A DNA stretch of 64,000 nt from Leptothrix sp. (in: b-proteobacteria) (GCA_013822685.1 PNKV01000006.1:124001-188000); one strand, 5' to 3'. Positions 9,265 through 18,186 are shown, numbered from the stretch's first letter. Program-made: numbers and translations. The notes: generated by a model from the sequence alone, not told the origin.

Positions 9265-10869
9265 ATGCGACTGACATCAACTCTGGGCCGAAGCATTTCG
9301 GCCTTGGCACTGGCCTTCGGCGCCAGCACCTGGGCCCAAGCGTCCGACCCCATCCTCTACACCGATCAAGGCCAGGCGCGAGGAATCGACAGCAACGGCG
9401 TCTCGCGCTTCCTGGGCCTGCCTTTCGCGGCGCCGCCGGTGGGCGATTTGCGGTGGAAAGCGCCCCAAGCACCAGCCAGCTGGGCCGGCGTGCGCGAAGC
9501 CACGCAGTTCGCCAACGTCTGCCCACAAGAGCCCAGTGCCTTTTCAGGGCGATCAGAAACCGAGGACTGCCTGTACCTGAACGTCTATCGGCCTGACAAC
9601 AGCGATGGCCAACCCCTGCCCGTGATGGTGTGGATCCACGGTGGTGGCTATGTGCTGGGCGCCGGCTCCTACTACGACGGTGCCCCCCTCGCCCGCCAGG
9701 CCAAGGCCGTGGTCGTGACGGTGAATTACCGCCTGGGCGTGTTCGGCTTCATGGCCCTGCCGGGCTTGCAGGTTGAAAGCGCCGCTGCCAACTACGGCAT
9801 CCAGGACCAGCAGGCCGCCTTGCGCTGGGTCAAACAGCACGCCAGCCGACTGGGGGGCGATCCCAGCCGCATCACCGTATTCGGGCAGTCTGCCGGCGGC
9901 AACAGCGCCTGCGTGCACGTGGTCTCGCCAGGGTCTGCCGGGCTGTTCAATGGGGCCATCTCTCAAAGCGGCCCCTGCGTGTTGCTGCGCAATGTGCCGT
10001 TGGCGCAGATACGCGACCAGTCCGAGGTGCTGGCCCAGTCCCTGGGCTGCCCAGGCGATGCCAACCAGGTGGCGTGCATGCGCCAGAAAAGCACGGTGGC
10101 TTTGATGAACGCCACCCCGCCCGATCTGGACATCATCTACAACAAGCCAGCCTGGGTGCCCGCCATTGACGGCGTGGTTTTGCCAGACGCGGCCGACAAG
10201 CTGATCCAGTCGGGTCGCATCAACAAAGTGCCGGTGATGTTCGGTGGCAACCACGACGAGGGCCGACTGTTCGTGGCGCTGACCTTCCACCTGGGGCAAC
10301 AACGGGGCGTGACGGCCGCAGACCACAGCCTGGCGATGCGCGGCATGGTGGGCCCGGCTTTGGCGCCCCTGTTCACCGATGTGCTGTACTCGGCCGCCCG
10401 TTACGGCTCGCTCGACAAGGCACTGGCCGCGGCAGTGACCGACAACTTCTACGCCTGCAGTTCACTCGACGACGCCAAGAGCTTGTCCAGCTTCACCAAA
10501 ACCTTTGCTTTCGAGTTCAACGACCCGAACGCCCCCGGTGCCGCGCCCGATCCTTACTTTGCTTGGAACGCCTACCACTCGGCGGAGCTGGCCTACATCT
10601 TCCAGGGCGAAACGCCTTCGCGGGTGTTCACCCCCGCGCAGCAAACCCTGGCCGACCAGATGGTGAAGTACTGGGCCAACTTTGCAGCCAAGGGCGATCC
10701 GAACGGGCCGGGCCTGCCGCAATGGAGCCAGTTCAACCGGCTCACGGCACCAGTTCAGTCTTTGGCGCCAGGGGCGGTGAGCACCTTGCGGCTGGGCCAG
10801 TTCGAGCGCGATCACCAATGCGGGGTCTGGTCCACCGTGCACGCCTTGAGGAGGTTGAACGCGTTATAA
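9265..10869 (+). CDS. Secreted type-B carboxylesterase
   Basis: Alpha/beta-hydrolase of the carboxylesterase type B family, 534 residues. A Sec signal peptide ends near TWAQA. EDCLYLNVYRP is the family signature. The nucleophile elbow is FGQSAGG with Ser209, GQS instead of the usual GES. The acid lies in GGNHDEG and the base probably in the YHSAELAYIF region, where family members often have HGxE. ATG 9265 is preceded by AAGGGA; the reading frame extends upstream to 9160 without better start evidence. It probably hydrolyses exogenous esters in the periplasm or outside the cell. Substrate is not predictable. Confidence 0.9.
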   Translation: MRLTSTLGRSISALALAFGASTWAQASDPILYTDQGQARGIDSNGVSRFLGLPFAAPPVGDLRWKAPQAPASWAGVREATQFANVCPQEPSAFSGRSETEDCLYLNVYRPDNSDGQPLPVMVWIHGGGYVLGAGSYYDGAPLARQAKAVVVTVNYRLGVFGFMALPGLQVESAAANYGIQDQQAALRWVKQHASRLGGDPSRITVFGQSAGGNSACVHVVSPGSAGLFNGAISQSGPCVLLRNVPLAQIRDQSEVLAQSLGCPGDANQVACMRQKSTVALMNATPPDLDIIYNKPAWVPAIDGVVLPDAADKLIQSGRINKVPVMFGGNHDEGRLFVALTFHLGQQRGVTAADHSLAMRGMVGPALAPLFTDVLYSAARYGSLDKALAAAVTDNFYACSSLDDAKSLSSFTKTFAFEFNDPNAPGAAPDPYFAWNAYHSAELAYIFQGETPSRVFTPAQQTLADQMVKYWANFAAKGDPNGPGLPQWSQFNRLTAPVQSLAPGAVSTLRLGQFERDHQCGVWSTVHALRRLNAL

Positions 10870-10876
10870 GCGGGTG

Positions 10877-11407
10877 ATGCGCGTTTCATCACCCCCGGCC
10901 CTGCCCACCTTGCAGGGCCTGCCCCCAGTCATCACGGCCGACACTCGGCTCGTGGTGCTGGGGAGCTTCCCCAGCGTGGCCTCCCTGGCCAACCAGCAGT
11001 ATTACGCGCATCCCCGCAATCAGTTCTGGCCCATCCTGTCCAGCATTTGGGGGCTGACCGGCGATGCCGACCTTCGCCATCAGCCCTGTGAAAGGCGCCT
11101 GGAGGCCGCACGCGCCCACGGCCTGGGCATCTGGGATGTCTACGCCCATTGCCAGCGGCAAGGCAGCCTGGACAGCGCGATCCAGCAGCCGCAACTCAAT
11201 CCATTGCACCGACTGAAAGAATGGGCGCCGGGCTTGCGCGCCATCGCGCACAACGGCGGCACATCAGCGCGGCACATGCGCATCACCCAGGCGTTGGGCT
11301 TGCCGGTCGTCAAATTGCCATCGACCAGCCCCGCCCATGCTGCGTGGTCGTTCGAGCGCAAGCTCGCGGCCTGGCGTGCGGTGTTCGAGGAGTTCGGCAT
11401 CGGCTGA
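10877..11407 (+). CDS. DNA-deoxyinosine glycosylase-like protein (uracil-DNA glycosylase superfamily)
   Basis: Protein of 176 residues with the UDG-superfamily layout: LVVLGSFPS near the N-terminus, YYAHPRNQFWPIL in the active-site region, and the C-terminal DNA-contact motif LPSTSPAHA. This pattern matches the hypoxanthine-DNA glycosylase branch, which removes deaminated adenine from DNA to start base excision repair. Start 10877 (ATG) directly follows an in-frame GTG at 10874. It begins 7 bp after the carboxylesterase stop, so it may be co-transcribed although functionally unrelated. Confidence 0.82.
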   Translation: MRVSSPPALPTLQGLPPVITADTRLVVLGSFPSVASLANQQYYAHPRNQFWPILSSIWGLTGDADLRHQPCERRLEAARAHGLGIWDVYAHCQRQGSLDSAIQQPQLNPLHRLKEWAPGLRAIAHNGGTSARHMRITQALGLPVVKLPSTSPAHAAWSFERKLAAWRAVFEEFGIG

Positions 11408-11467
11408 CTTGATGGCCCGGCTCGTGCCAGAGACAATGGGCCCGCACCAATCTCATGATTCAACCCA

Positions 11468-12031
11468 TTGTCTTCAGACCCTGACAACCTTCACCAACTG
11501 GTCCAGCAATTTCCTCGGCCGGGCAGGCTGGACCGCATCATCCTGCGGCCAGAGCGGCGCGCGCGCACCGTGCAGGTGGACAGCGTTCAAGTGTTGATGG
11601 AACGGGGCCTGGCGGGCGACCGGGCCAGCGACCGAAAGCCCTCCGCCGCTGGCGGTGGCAAACGCCAGGTCACCCTGATCCAAGCCGAGCACCTGCCCGT
11701 GATCGCCGCCTTCATGGGCGTGAAGCAGGTGGATCCCACGCTGCTCAGGCGCAATCTGGTGGTGTCAGGGCTGAACCTGCTGGCGGCCCGCGCCTTGTTC
11801 AAGAACGAGCCCATGGTGCTGTGCATCGGCGACCAGGTCGCGCTTGAAATCACCGGCCCCTGCGAGCCCTGTTCGCGGATGGAAGCGCTGCTGGGCCCAG
11901 GCGGTTACAACGCCATGCGCGGGCATGGGGGCATGAACGCCCGCGTGATCGCCGAGGGCTTGGTGCATGTGGGCGATGCCATCACCTGCCGCCCCGCCAA
12001 GGGCACCATCCCGCAACTCAAGCTTTGGTGA
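11468..12031 (+). CDS. MOSC-domain sulfurase-like protein
   Basis: Cytoplasmic MOSC-domain protein of 187 residues. These domains relate to molybdenum-cofactor sulfurase C-termini and YiiM, and handle sulfur or N-hydroxylated substrates. Visible features are MERGLAGDRA, KRQVTLIQAEHLP, RRNLVVSGLNL, and the conserved cysteine segment ITGPCEPCSRME followed by GHGGMNARV. The best start is a TTG at 11468; no in-frame ATG gives a full-length domain. It converges with the SDR gene, and the 3' ends overlap by 14 bp. Confidence 0.82.
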   Translation: MSSDPDNLHQLVQQFPRPGRLDRIILRPERRARTVQVDSVQVLMERGLAGDRASDRKPSAAGGGKRQVTLIQAEHLPVIAAFMGVKQVDPTLLRRNLVVSGLNLLAARALFKNEPMVLCIGDQVALEITGPCEPCSRMEALLGPGGYNAMRGHGGMNARVIAEGLVHVGDAITCRPAKGTIPQLKLW

Positions 12032-12782
12032 TCCGCAAGCCCGCGTCCACCAACAAAACCTCGCCCGTGGTCTTGGCCGCGCCGGCGCCCAGCCACCACG
12101 CGGCATCGGCCACGTCTTCAGGGCTGAGCACGCTTTCCAGGGCGGCCCGCGCCTTGTAGCCGGCCACCGAGGCGGCGTAGCGCTCTTCACCCAACCCGTT
12201 TTGCAGCCATGGCGTTTCAACCAGGCCGGGCGCCACGCCGTTGACGCGTATCTCGGGGCCCAGCGCGCGGGCCAGCCCTACTGTCATCGCGTTCAAGGCG
12301 CCCTTGGACGCCATGTAGGCGATGGACGAGCCCACGCCCATCATCGAGGCCACCGACGAGATGTTGACAATTCCCGCCCCCGGGTTCTTCTTCAGCAAAG
12401 GCGCCAAGGCCCGGATCATTTGATAGGCGCCGACCACATTGACGCTGTAAATGCGGTGAAAGTCCTCCGCCTCCAGCCCATCCAGGTCTTTCAGGCCCAC
12501 GAACTTGGTGGTGCCCGCGTTGTTGACCAGCACATCGGCCCGGCCAAAGCGGGCCTCCACTTCGGCCGCCAGGCGCACGCAGTCTTCATTGAGCGCCACG
12601 TCGGCCTTGACGACCAGCACCTCGGCGCCCAGCGAGCGGCACTCGGCCGCCACGGCCTCAGCGGGCGCCGGATCGCGTGAGAAATTGACCACCACGTTCC
12701 AGCCATGGCGGGCGTACAAGCGTGCGGTCGACGCACCAATGCCGGACGAGGAGCCGGTCACGACACAGACTTTTTTGCTCAA
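12018..12782 (-). CDS. Short-chain dehydrogenase/reductase (SDR)
   Basis: Classical NAD(P)-dependent SDR of 254 residues. The cofactor loop TGSSSGIG is near the N-terminus, followed by NNAG. The catalytic residues are Ser in ISSVASMM and the YMASK tyrosine/lysine pair, and APGLVETPW lies before the substrate loop. The closest general resemblance is to FabG/glucose-dehydrogenase-type enzymes, but it is outside any fatty-acid cluster, so the substrate is open. The C-terminus overlaps the MOSC gene tail-to-tail. Confidence 0.88.
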   Translation of the reverse strand: MSKKVCVVTGSSSGIGASTARLYARHGWNVVVNFSRDPAPAEAVAAECRSLGAEVLVVKADVALNEDCVRLAAEVEARFGRADVLVNNAGTTKFVGLKDLDGLEAEDFHRIYSVNVVGAYQMIRALAPLLKKNPGAGIVNISSVASMMGVGSSIAYMASKGALNAMTVGLARALGPEIRVNGVAPGLVETPWLQNGLGEERYAASVAGYKARAALESVLSPEDVADAAWWLGAGAAKTTGEVLLVDAGLRITKA

Positions 12783-12840
12783 GGTGATCTTTCGTGGCGA
12801 CCGCCAATGCGCGGCCAGCGAAAGATCTTATGCCAGCCGA

Positions 12841-13533
12841 TCAGCGGTCGGACGTGGCGCGCCCGATGACCCGGAAAGCCGGTGCCAGGCGCACTTGCAG
12901 GGCATGGACCAAGCCCCGCCAGGACCCGCGCCGCGCTTGTTGCGACAGGGCCCGGGCCTTCTCGCCCCAGGTGTGTGAGTTGGACACCTCGATGCCCGTC
13001 ATGGCCCCGGTCCACTCGCAGCTCTTGACGGTGTGCCAATCACGGCCCAGGCGCACCACGCCATCCTTGTCCATCAGCACCACCATCGAGCCTTCGATCA
13101 GGGGCGCCGTCAAACGGGCAAAGGCCGGTGATCGGATCAGGGCACCCGCCTGCTCGTCGGACAGGCCCTTGAGCAAATCGCCCAGCAGGCGCGCCAGCTC
13201 GGAGGTGTCGCTGAAAGCGGGGTTTTGCGGCGCCAGGTGGGCAATGCTGCCGTTGTGCATCAACATCAAGCCGGGCCTGACGGTGTAGGGATGCGCCATG
13301 TCGTGGTTCACATCGCCGTAGGTGGCCTTGCGCAAGTGGATGCAGGCCTCCACGTGGGCGGGCAGCCGGCGGTTGTATTCCACCAACTCATCGAACGCCA
13401 AACCGCGCGCCCAGACGACTTCGCCGTTCTGGACGAAGAAACCACCCCAGCCATGGAAATTGCGTTCCCAGGCGTTCTTCAGAAAATCAGCACAAATCGT
13501 GCGCCCGGCGGGCTTCTTGATGATGAGGCACAT
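12841..13533 (-). CDS. Stand-alone class II glutamine amidotransferase (Ntn-hydrolase) domain protein
   Basis: Protein of 230 residues. ATG 13533 was chosen because it yields MCLII, placing the catalytic Cys at position 2 as required after Met removal; the frame runs 12 codons further upstream. Class II signatures are AHVEACIHLRKATYG, VNHDMAHPY and LMLMHNGSI, as in PurF/GlmS-type glutaminase domains. No synthetase, isomerase or transferase domain is fused, and no partner gene is adjacent. It may act as a peptide or amide hydrolase rather than an ammonia donor. Confidence 0.75.
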   Translation of the reverse strand: MCLIIKKPAGRTICADFLKNAWERNFHGWGGFFVQNGEVVWARGLAFDELVEYNRRLPAHVEACIHLRKATYGDVNHDMAHPYTVRPGLMLMHNGSIAHLAPQNPAFSDTSELARLLGDLLKGLSDEQAGALIRSPAFARLTAPLIEGSMVVLMDKDGVVRLGRDWHTVKSCEWTGAMTGIEVSNSHTWGEKARALSQQARRGSWRGLVHALQVRLAPAFRVIGRATSDR

Positions 13534-13598
13534 TGGTGTTCGAAAAGCAGGTCGGCCATGCAGCAACAACTATGAAACCAAACGAGCAGGCCGACACC

Positions 13599-13627
13599 GT
13601 AAAGTACGCGACTTTTCTCGCCTTTAC
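13599..13627. promoter_or_regulatory. Nested inverted repeats upstream of gshA
   Basis: GTAAAG (13599-13604) pairs with CTTTAC (13622-13627), and inside this AAAGT (13601-13605) can pair with ACTTT (13611-13615). The two hairpins are mutually exclusive. They lie about 100 bp before the gshA start in a 193-bp intergenic region otherwise without recognised signals. Confidence 0.25.
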
Positions 13628-13726
13628 CAGAAGATTTAGGCAGAACCATATGCGGCGAGCGCATCGCCAGCAGGGTTTGGCCAACTCTGGTACCTTCGCG
13701 TCCAACACGATTTAGGAGACCTGCGC

Positions 13727-15265
13727 GTGACCAGCCTTGATGAACGCTTGCGCCTGCTCTCGCCCGAGCGCTTGAAAGGCATCCGACGCGGCATCGAGAA
13801 GGAGAGCCTGCGCGTTCACCCCGATGGCCGCCTGGCCTTGACCCCCCACCCGGCCGCCCTGGGCTCGGCCCTGGCCAGCCCCAGCATCACCACCGATTTC
13901 AGCGAATCACAGATCGAACTGGTTACTGGCGCCCACCGCAGTGCGCCAGCCGCCATCGCCGAACTGACGCAGATCCACCAGTTCGTCTACCGCACCCTGG
14001 CGCAAGCCGGCGATGAGCAGCTGTGGGTCAGCAGCATGCCCAGCATCCTGCCCGACGACGGCGGCATCCCCATCGGGCGCTATGGCAGCTCCAATGTGGG
14101 CCAGGCCAAGAGCGTCTACCGCATCGGGCTGGCCAACCGCTATGGCCCGCGCATGCAGACCATCTCCGGCATCCACTACAACTGGTCGCTGCCAGGCATG
14201 TCGAACGAGGACTACTTTGCGCTGATCCGCAATTTCCGGCGCCAGTCCTTCTTGCTGCTCCTGTTGTTCGGGGCCTCGCCCGCCGTGTGCCCCAGCTTTG
14301 TGGCTGGCCAGCAGCACGGCCTGGACACCCTGAGCGACCGCACCCTGTACCTGCCTTATGCCACCTCGCTGCGCATGGGCCGGCTGGGCTACCAGAGCGA
14401 TGCGCAATCCTCGCTCTCGGTCAGCTACAACGGCCTGGATGGCTATGGCGCCTCTTTGCAGGATGCGCTCACGCGCAGCTACCCGCCTTATCAGGCCATT
14501 GGCATCCAGGGGCCGCAAGGCGACTACCGCCAGCTGTCGACCACGCTGCTGCAGATCGAGAACGAGTTCTACGGCACCATCCGCCCCAAGCGCGTGATCT
14601 TTCCCGGTGAGCGGCCCTTGCACGCACTGCGAGAACGCGGCGTTGAATACGTCGAGGTGCGCTGCATGGACCTCAATCCATTCCTGCCCGTCGGCATCGA
14701 CGACAGCACCGCGCGCTTTCTGGACACCTTCCTGCTGCACTGCCTGCTGCTGGACAGCCCGCCCGACACCCCGGCCGAGATCGCCGAGCTGGCGCGCAAC
14801 CAGCACCGCACGGCGTCGCGTGGCCGCGAGCCCGGCCTCATGCTGGAACGCCAGGGCCAAGAGGTGCTGCTGACCGATTGGGCGCGCGACATCGTCCAGC
14901 AATGCGAACCCATCGCGCAGGCACTGGACACGGCACAAGGCGGCACGAGCCACGTGCAAGCCTGGCAATCGGCGCTGGACGCGCTGAACCAGCCCGAGAC
15001 ATTGCCCTCCGCCCGGGTGCTGGCCGCCTTGGTGAATGAGCACGACAAGGTCTATGTGGATTTTGTCAGGGCCCAGTCTGCGCAAGCCCAAGGCGCCCTG
15101 CTGAACGCGCCTTGGGATGCCGAGCAGCAAGCGCATTTCGAGAACATGGCGCGCGAATCGATCCAGGAGCAAGCCCGCATCGAAGCCGCAGACACCATGC
15201 CTTTCGAGATCTACCGGCGTGAATACCTGGCCACCAAGCGCCTGGGCGTGACGCTGGCAAACTGA
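13727..15265 (+). CDS. gshA: Glutamate-cysteine ligase, proteobacterial type
   Basis: Catalyses ATP-dependent joining of L-glutamate and L-cysteine, the first and rate-limiting step of glutathione synthesis in the cytoplasm. The 512-residue length matches the E. coli-type GshA. Motifs include IRRGIEKESLRV near the start, ITTDFSESQIEL, QTISGIHYNWSLP and VRCMDLNPFLPVGID. The start is GTG 13727, supported by TAGGAG at 13713-13718. The E. coli-type enzyme is feedback-inhibited by glutathione. The gene converges on rhlE with 13 bp between stops. The glutathione synthetase gene is not in this window. Confidence 0.95.
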   Translation: MTSLDERLRLLSPERLKGIRRGIEKESLRVHPDGRLALTPHPAALGSALASPSITTDFSESQIELVTGAHRSAPAAIAELTQIHQFVYRTLAQAGDEQLWVSSMPSILPDDGGIPIGRYGSSNVGQAKSVYRIGLANRYGPRMQTISGIHYNWSLPGMSNEDYFALIRNFRRQSFLLLLLFGASPAVCPSFVAGQQHGLDTLSDRTLYLPYATSLRMGRLGYQSDAQSSLSVSYNGLDGYGASLQDALTRSYPPYQAIGIQGPQGDYRQLSTTLLQIENEFYGTIRPKRVIFPGERPLHALRERGVEYVEVRCMDLNPFLPVGIDDSTARFLDTFLLHCLLLDSPPDTPAEIAELARNQHRTASRGREPGLMLERQGQEVLLTDWARDIVQQCEPIAQALDTAQGGTSHVQAWQSALDALNQPETLPSARVLAALVNEHDKVYVDFVRAQSAQAQGALLNAPWDAEQQAHFENMARESIQEQARIEAADTMPFEIYRREYLATKRLGVTLAN

Positions 15266-15278
15266 CCGGCGCCTTGGC

Positions 15279-16526
15279 TCAGGTGGACGAGCCGGTGCGT
15301 GCCAAAGCGGCGGCGCGCAGCTTGTCTTTCTTGCTGGGGCGCTTGCCTTTGATGCCGCCGTTCACATCGACCACGGGCGAGGCGGCTTCAACGGGCTCAA
15401 AACCGGGGATTTGCTCGCGTGGCACCCGCACACCCTGGCGCTTTTCAATCAGCCTGAAATGCGCCTCGGCATCGGCGGTGACAAAGCTGATGGCCACCCC
15501 GCTTTGCCCGGCGCGGCCCGTGCGGCCAATGCGGTGCGTGTAGTCCACCGCTGAACGCGGCAGGTCGTAGTTCACCACGGCCGGCAAGCGCGCCACGTCA
15601 ATGCCGCGCGCCGCCACGTCGGTGGCCACCACCACCTGCAGCCGCGAGGCCTTGAAATCTGACAAGACCTGGGTGCGCGCGCCTTGGCTGAGCTCGCCGT
15701 GGAAAGCCTGGGCATGGATGCCCGCCAAGCCCAACTTGTGCGAGACCAGCTCGGTCGCGTACTTGGTGGCCACGAACACCAGCACCCGCGACCAGCCTTG
15801 CTCCTTGATCAGGTGGCGCAGCAAGGGCGTGCGCTTGGCGGTGTCGACCTCGATGGCCCGTTGCAGGATGTCGGGCTGCTCTTGCGGCTCGGCCTCGACC
15901 TGGATGCGGACCGGGTCGCGCAGCAGTTGATCGGCCAGGCTTTGCACCGCGGGCGGGAAGGTGGCCGAGAAGAAAAGGTTCTGGCGGCGCAATGGCAATG
16001 CTTGCAGCACCCGGGCCAGCTCTTCGGCAAAGCCCAGATCCAGCAGGCGGTCAGCCTCGTCCAGCACCAGGGTGTTGACTTCGTCCAGCCGGAGCGCGTT
16101 GTGCTCCACCAGGTCCAGCAAGCGCCCCGGCGTGGCCACCACGATGTCGGCGCCACCGCGCAAGCCCATCATCTGGGGGTTGATTGAAACGCCGCCGAAC
16201 AGCACGGCGATCTTCAAGGGCTCGGGCAGGTACTGGGCTAAGTTGCGGAAGGTGTCGCCCACCTGGGCCGCCAACTCGCGGGTCGGCACCAGGATCAGCG
16301 CGTGCGTCCGGCGGGGCCGTTCACGGCGTCCTTGCGCCAAATGTTCAAGGATGGGCAGGGCGAAGGCCGCGGTCTTGCCCGAGCCAGTTTGCGCGCAACC
16401 CAGCACATCCACGCCACGCAAGGCGGCGGGAATGGCCTCGGCCTGGATGGCCGTGGGCTCAAGATAAGCCCGTTCGCGGGTGGCGCGAACCAGGGCTGGG
16501 GACAAACCTAAAGACTCGAATGACAT
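15279..16526 (-). CDS. rhlE: DEAD-box RNA helicase, RhlE type
   Basis: ATP-dependent RNA helicase of 415 residues. All motifs are in order: Q motif (YLEPTAIQ), AQTGSGKTA, PTRELA, ATPGR, DEAD (VLDEADRLLDLGF), FSATF, VLVFVATK, ATDVAARGID and HRIGRTGRAG. A short basic C-terminal tail (GGIKGKRPSKKDKLRAAALA) replaces the long disordered tail of many RhlE proteins. The family acts in ribosome assembly and RNA turnover, often in the cold. It is monocistronic here. Confidence 0.92.
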   Translation of the reverse strand: MSFESLGLSPALVRATRERAYLEPTAIQAEAIPAALRGVDVLGCAQTGSGKTAAFALPILEHLAQGRRERPRRTHALILVPTRELAAQVGDTFRNLAQYLPEPLKIAVLFGGVSINPQMMGLRGGADIVVATPGRLLDLVEHNALRLDEVNTLVLDEADRLLDLGFAEELARVLQALPLRRQNLFFSATFPPAVQSLADQLLRDPVRIQVEAEPQEQPDILQRAIEVDTAKRTPLLRHLIKEQGWSRVLVFVATKYATELVSHKLGLAGIHAQAFHGELSQGARTQVLSDFKASRLQVVVATDVAARGIDVARLPAVVNYDLPRSAVDYTHRIGRTGRAGQSGVAISFVTADAEAHFRLIEKRQGVRVPREQIPGFEPVEAASPVVDVNGGIKGKRPSKKDKLRAAALARTGSST

Positions 16527-16600
16527 GAATGGCCGTGCCGTTTGCTGGATACACCGAGGTTACCCGAGCAACGCGGCCGTCCGGCCATTGTTTCACCGGG

Positions 16601-16921
16601 TCATTGGGCCGCAGGAGGTGGCATGTCGGGCTTGGCGCCGTCAGACATGGGCATGTCAGGCTTGGCCATGTCGGGCTTGGGTGCGTTCTTGTGCATGGCC
16701 TTGTGGTGGCGTTTGGCCTTGGACTTGGGGCCGGCCGCCGTGGGCTCGGCCGAGTTGATGGCGGCTTCCTGCTTTTCCTTCAACTCCTGGGCATGGCGCT
16801 CCACTTCGGCCACCTTGTCCTGGTCAGTGTTGACCACGATTTCGCGGCCAGCAGGCTCGGCTTGGGCGAACACTGCAGCAGACGACAGCAAGGCGATGAG
16901 GGCGAGGGAAAGTTTCTTCAT
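16601..16921 (-). CDS. Small exported protein with His/Lys cluster and KPDM repeats
   Basis: I do not recognise a named family. It is 106 residues with a clear Sec signal peptide (MKKLSLALIALL...VFAQA). ATG 16921 is preceded by AGAGGAA; a longer frame to 17113 lacks start evidence. The mature part has a charged helical stretch (VAEVERHAQELKEKQEAA), a KSKAKRHHKAMHK cluster, and a tail with KPDM repeated three times plus MPM. The His- and Met-rich tail could bind a metal such as copper, or be an unstructured periplasmic tail. It diverges from the lipase across 237 bp. Confidence 0.7.
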   Translation of the reverse strand: MKKLSLALIALLSSAAVFAQAEPAGREIVVNTDQDKVAEVERHAQELKEKQEAAINSAEPTAAGPKSKAKRHHKAMHKNAPKPDMAKPDMPMSDGAKPDMPPPAAQ

Positions 16922-17158
16922 GGGGGTTCCTCTTTTGTAGTGGTCAAAAAGCCATGGTGCGGCGCGCCTGTGCGGCAGGGAGCCGGACGCCGCCCTGGTC
17001 ACCGGTAGGACGTGTCTGACATCACGCCCCCTGACCCCCGTCATTTCGGGGTAGGAACAACCCGGGAATTCAAGGGTTACCACCCACTGCACGTTCATCG
17101 TTTCGCGAGACATTGATCACACAGTTCAACCTCCAATAACGACCCAAGGAACAAGGCC

Positions 17159-18115
17159 ATGAAATCGATGTTCTCCATGCGTGCTGTTTGCGCCGCCGTT
17201 GCCGTTGCTGGCGCCACGATGATCGCCGTCCCTGCCGCACAAGCTGCCACGACCACCACTGGTTCGCAGACCAAATACCCCATCGTGCTGGTTCACGGCT
17301 TCATCGGCTTCGACAACATCCTGGGCATCCAGTATTTCTACAACATCCCCAACAGCCTGCGCAAAGACGGCGCCACCGTGTATGTGGCTTCGGTGAATCC
17401 TTCGCAAACCACCGAGTTCCGTGGTGAAGAACTGGTGCGCCAGCTCCAGCAATGGGCCGCCGCTGACGGCGTCAAGAAGTTCAACCTGATCGGCCACAGC
17501 CATGGCGGCCCCACTGTGCGTTACGCCGCGGGCACCGTGCCTTCGATCGTTGCCAGCGTGACCACTGTCGCCGGCACCCACTTCGGCAGCAAGGTTGCCG
17601 ACGACATCCTGGCAGGCACCACGCCCGATGGCACCTTTGACAAGGCCGCCACCGCTGGCCTGCAACTGATTGGCTGGCTGTCGGGCAACGGCACCTACAA
17701 GCAAGCTGACCTGCTGACCGCCCTGGGCGCCCTGAGCGCACCCGGCGCCGCAGCCTTCAACAGCAAGTTCCCGGCAGGTGCCCCCACCACCGCTTGCGGC
17801 CAAGGTCCTGAAGTGGCCAGCGTCAATGGCAACAGCATCCGCTGGTACTCGATCTCCGGCACCGCCGTGAAGACCAACGGCTGGGACATCTCCGACGCCA
17901 TCCTGTCCTACACCGGTGACTACTTCAAGGGCGAAGCCAACGACGGTCTGGTCAGCCGCTGCTCCAGCCATTGGGGCAAGGTCATCAAGGACGACTACCA
18001 CTGGAACCACCTGGACGAAGTCAACCAGGTCCTGGGCATCATCGGCAAGGGCGATCCTGATCCCGTCGCCTTTTACAAGCAGCAAGCCAGCCGCCTGAAG
18101 GCCCTGTCTCTGTAA
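17159..18115 (+). CDS. lipA: Secreted triacylglycerol lipase (foldase-dependent, family I.1/I.2-like)
   Basis: Extracellular lipase of 318 residues. The signal peptide ends near AAQA. PIVLVHGF forms the oxyanion-hole region. The nucleophile elbow is GHSHGG (Ser114), with Asp262 in GEANDGLV and His284 in HWNHLDE. Cysteines in TACGQG and SRCSSHW match the positions of the disulfide in Pseudomonas/Burkholderia lipases. The Shine-Dalgarno sequence is AAGGAACAAGG. Its foldase follows directly. Enzymes of this type fold in the periplasm with that foldase and leave through a type II system; no T2SS operon is in the window, only an orphan GspE-like ATPase at 6559. Confidence 0.93.
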   Translation: MKSMFSMRAVCAAVAVAGATMIAVPAAQAATTTTGSQTKYPIVLVHGFIGFDNILGIQYFYNIPNSLRKDGATVYVASVNPSQTTEFRGEELVRQLQQWAAADGVKKFNLIGHSHGGPTVRYAAGTVPSIVASVTTVAGTHFGSKVADDILAGTTPDGTFDKAATAGLQLIGWLSGNGTYKQADLLTALGALSAPGAAAFNSKFPAGAPTTACGQGPEVASVNGNSIRWYSISGTAVKTNGWDISDAILSYTGDYFKGEANDGLVSRCSSHWGKVIKDDYHWNHLDEVNQVLGIIGKGDPDPVAFYKQQASRLKALSL

Positions 18116-18136
18116 ATTTCCCCGGATTTTTGCAAG

Positions 18137-18168
18137 GGGCCAATTTCAAACGAAGTTGGCCCTTTTTC
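18137..18168 (+). terminator. Terminator-like hairpin between lipase and foldase genes
   Basis: GGGCCAA (18137-18143) pairs with TTGGCCC (18156-18162), 12-base loop, followed directly by TTTTTC. This is a good intrinsic-terminator shape 21 bp after the lipase stop and 24 bp before the foldase start. It probably lets only part of the transcripts continue into the foldase gene, keeping the chaperone below the enzyme. Confidence 0.7.
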
Positions 18169-18186
18169 TATTCAGAGGGGTGTTCA

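Noticed and set aside
17036-17051. CCCCG-TCATTT-CGGGG hairpin in the lipase upstream region as a terminator
   Set aside because: Only a 5-bp stem and no T-run on either strand; it may be chance in G+C-rich DNA.
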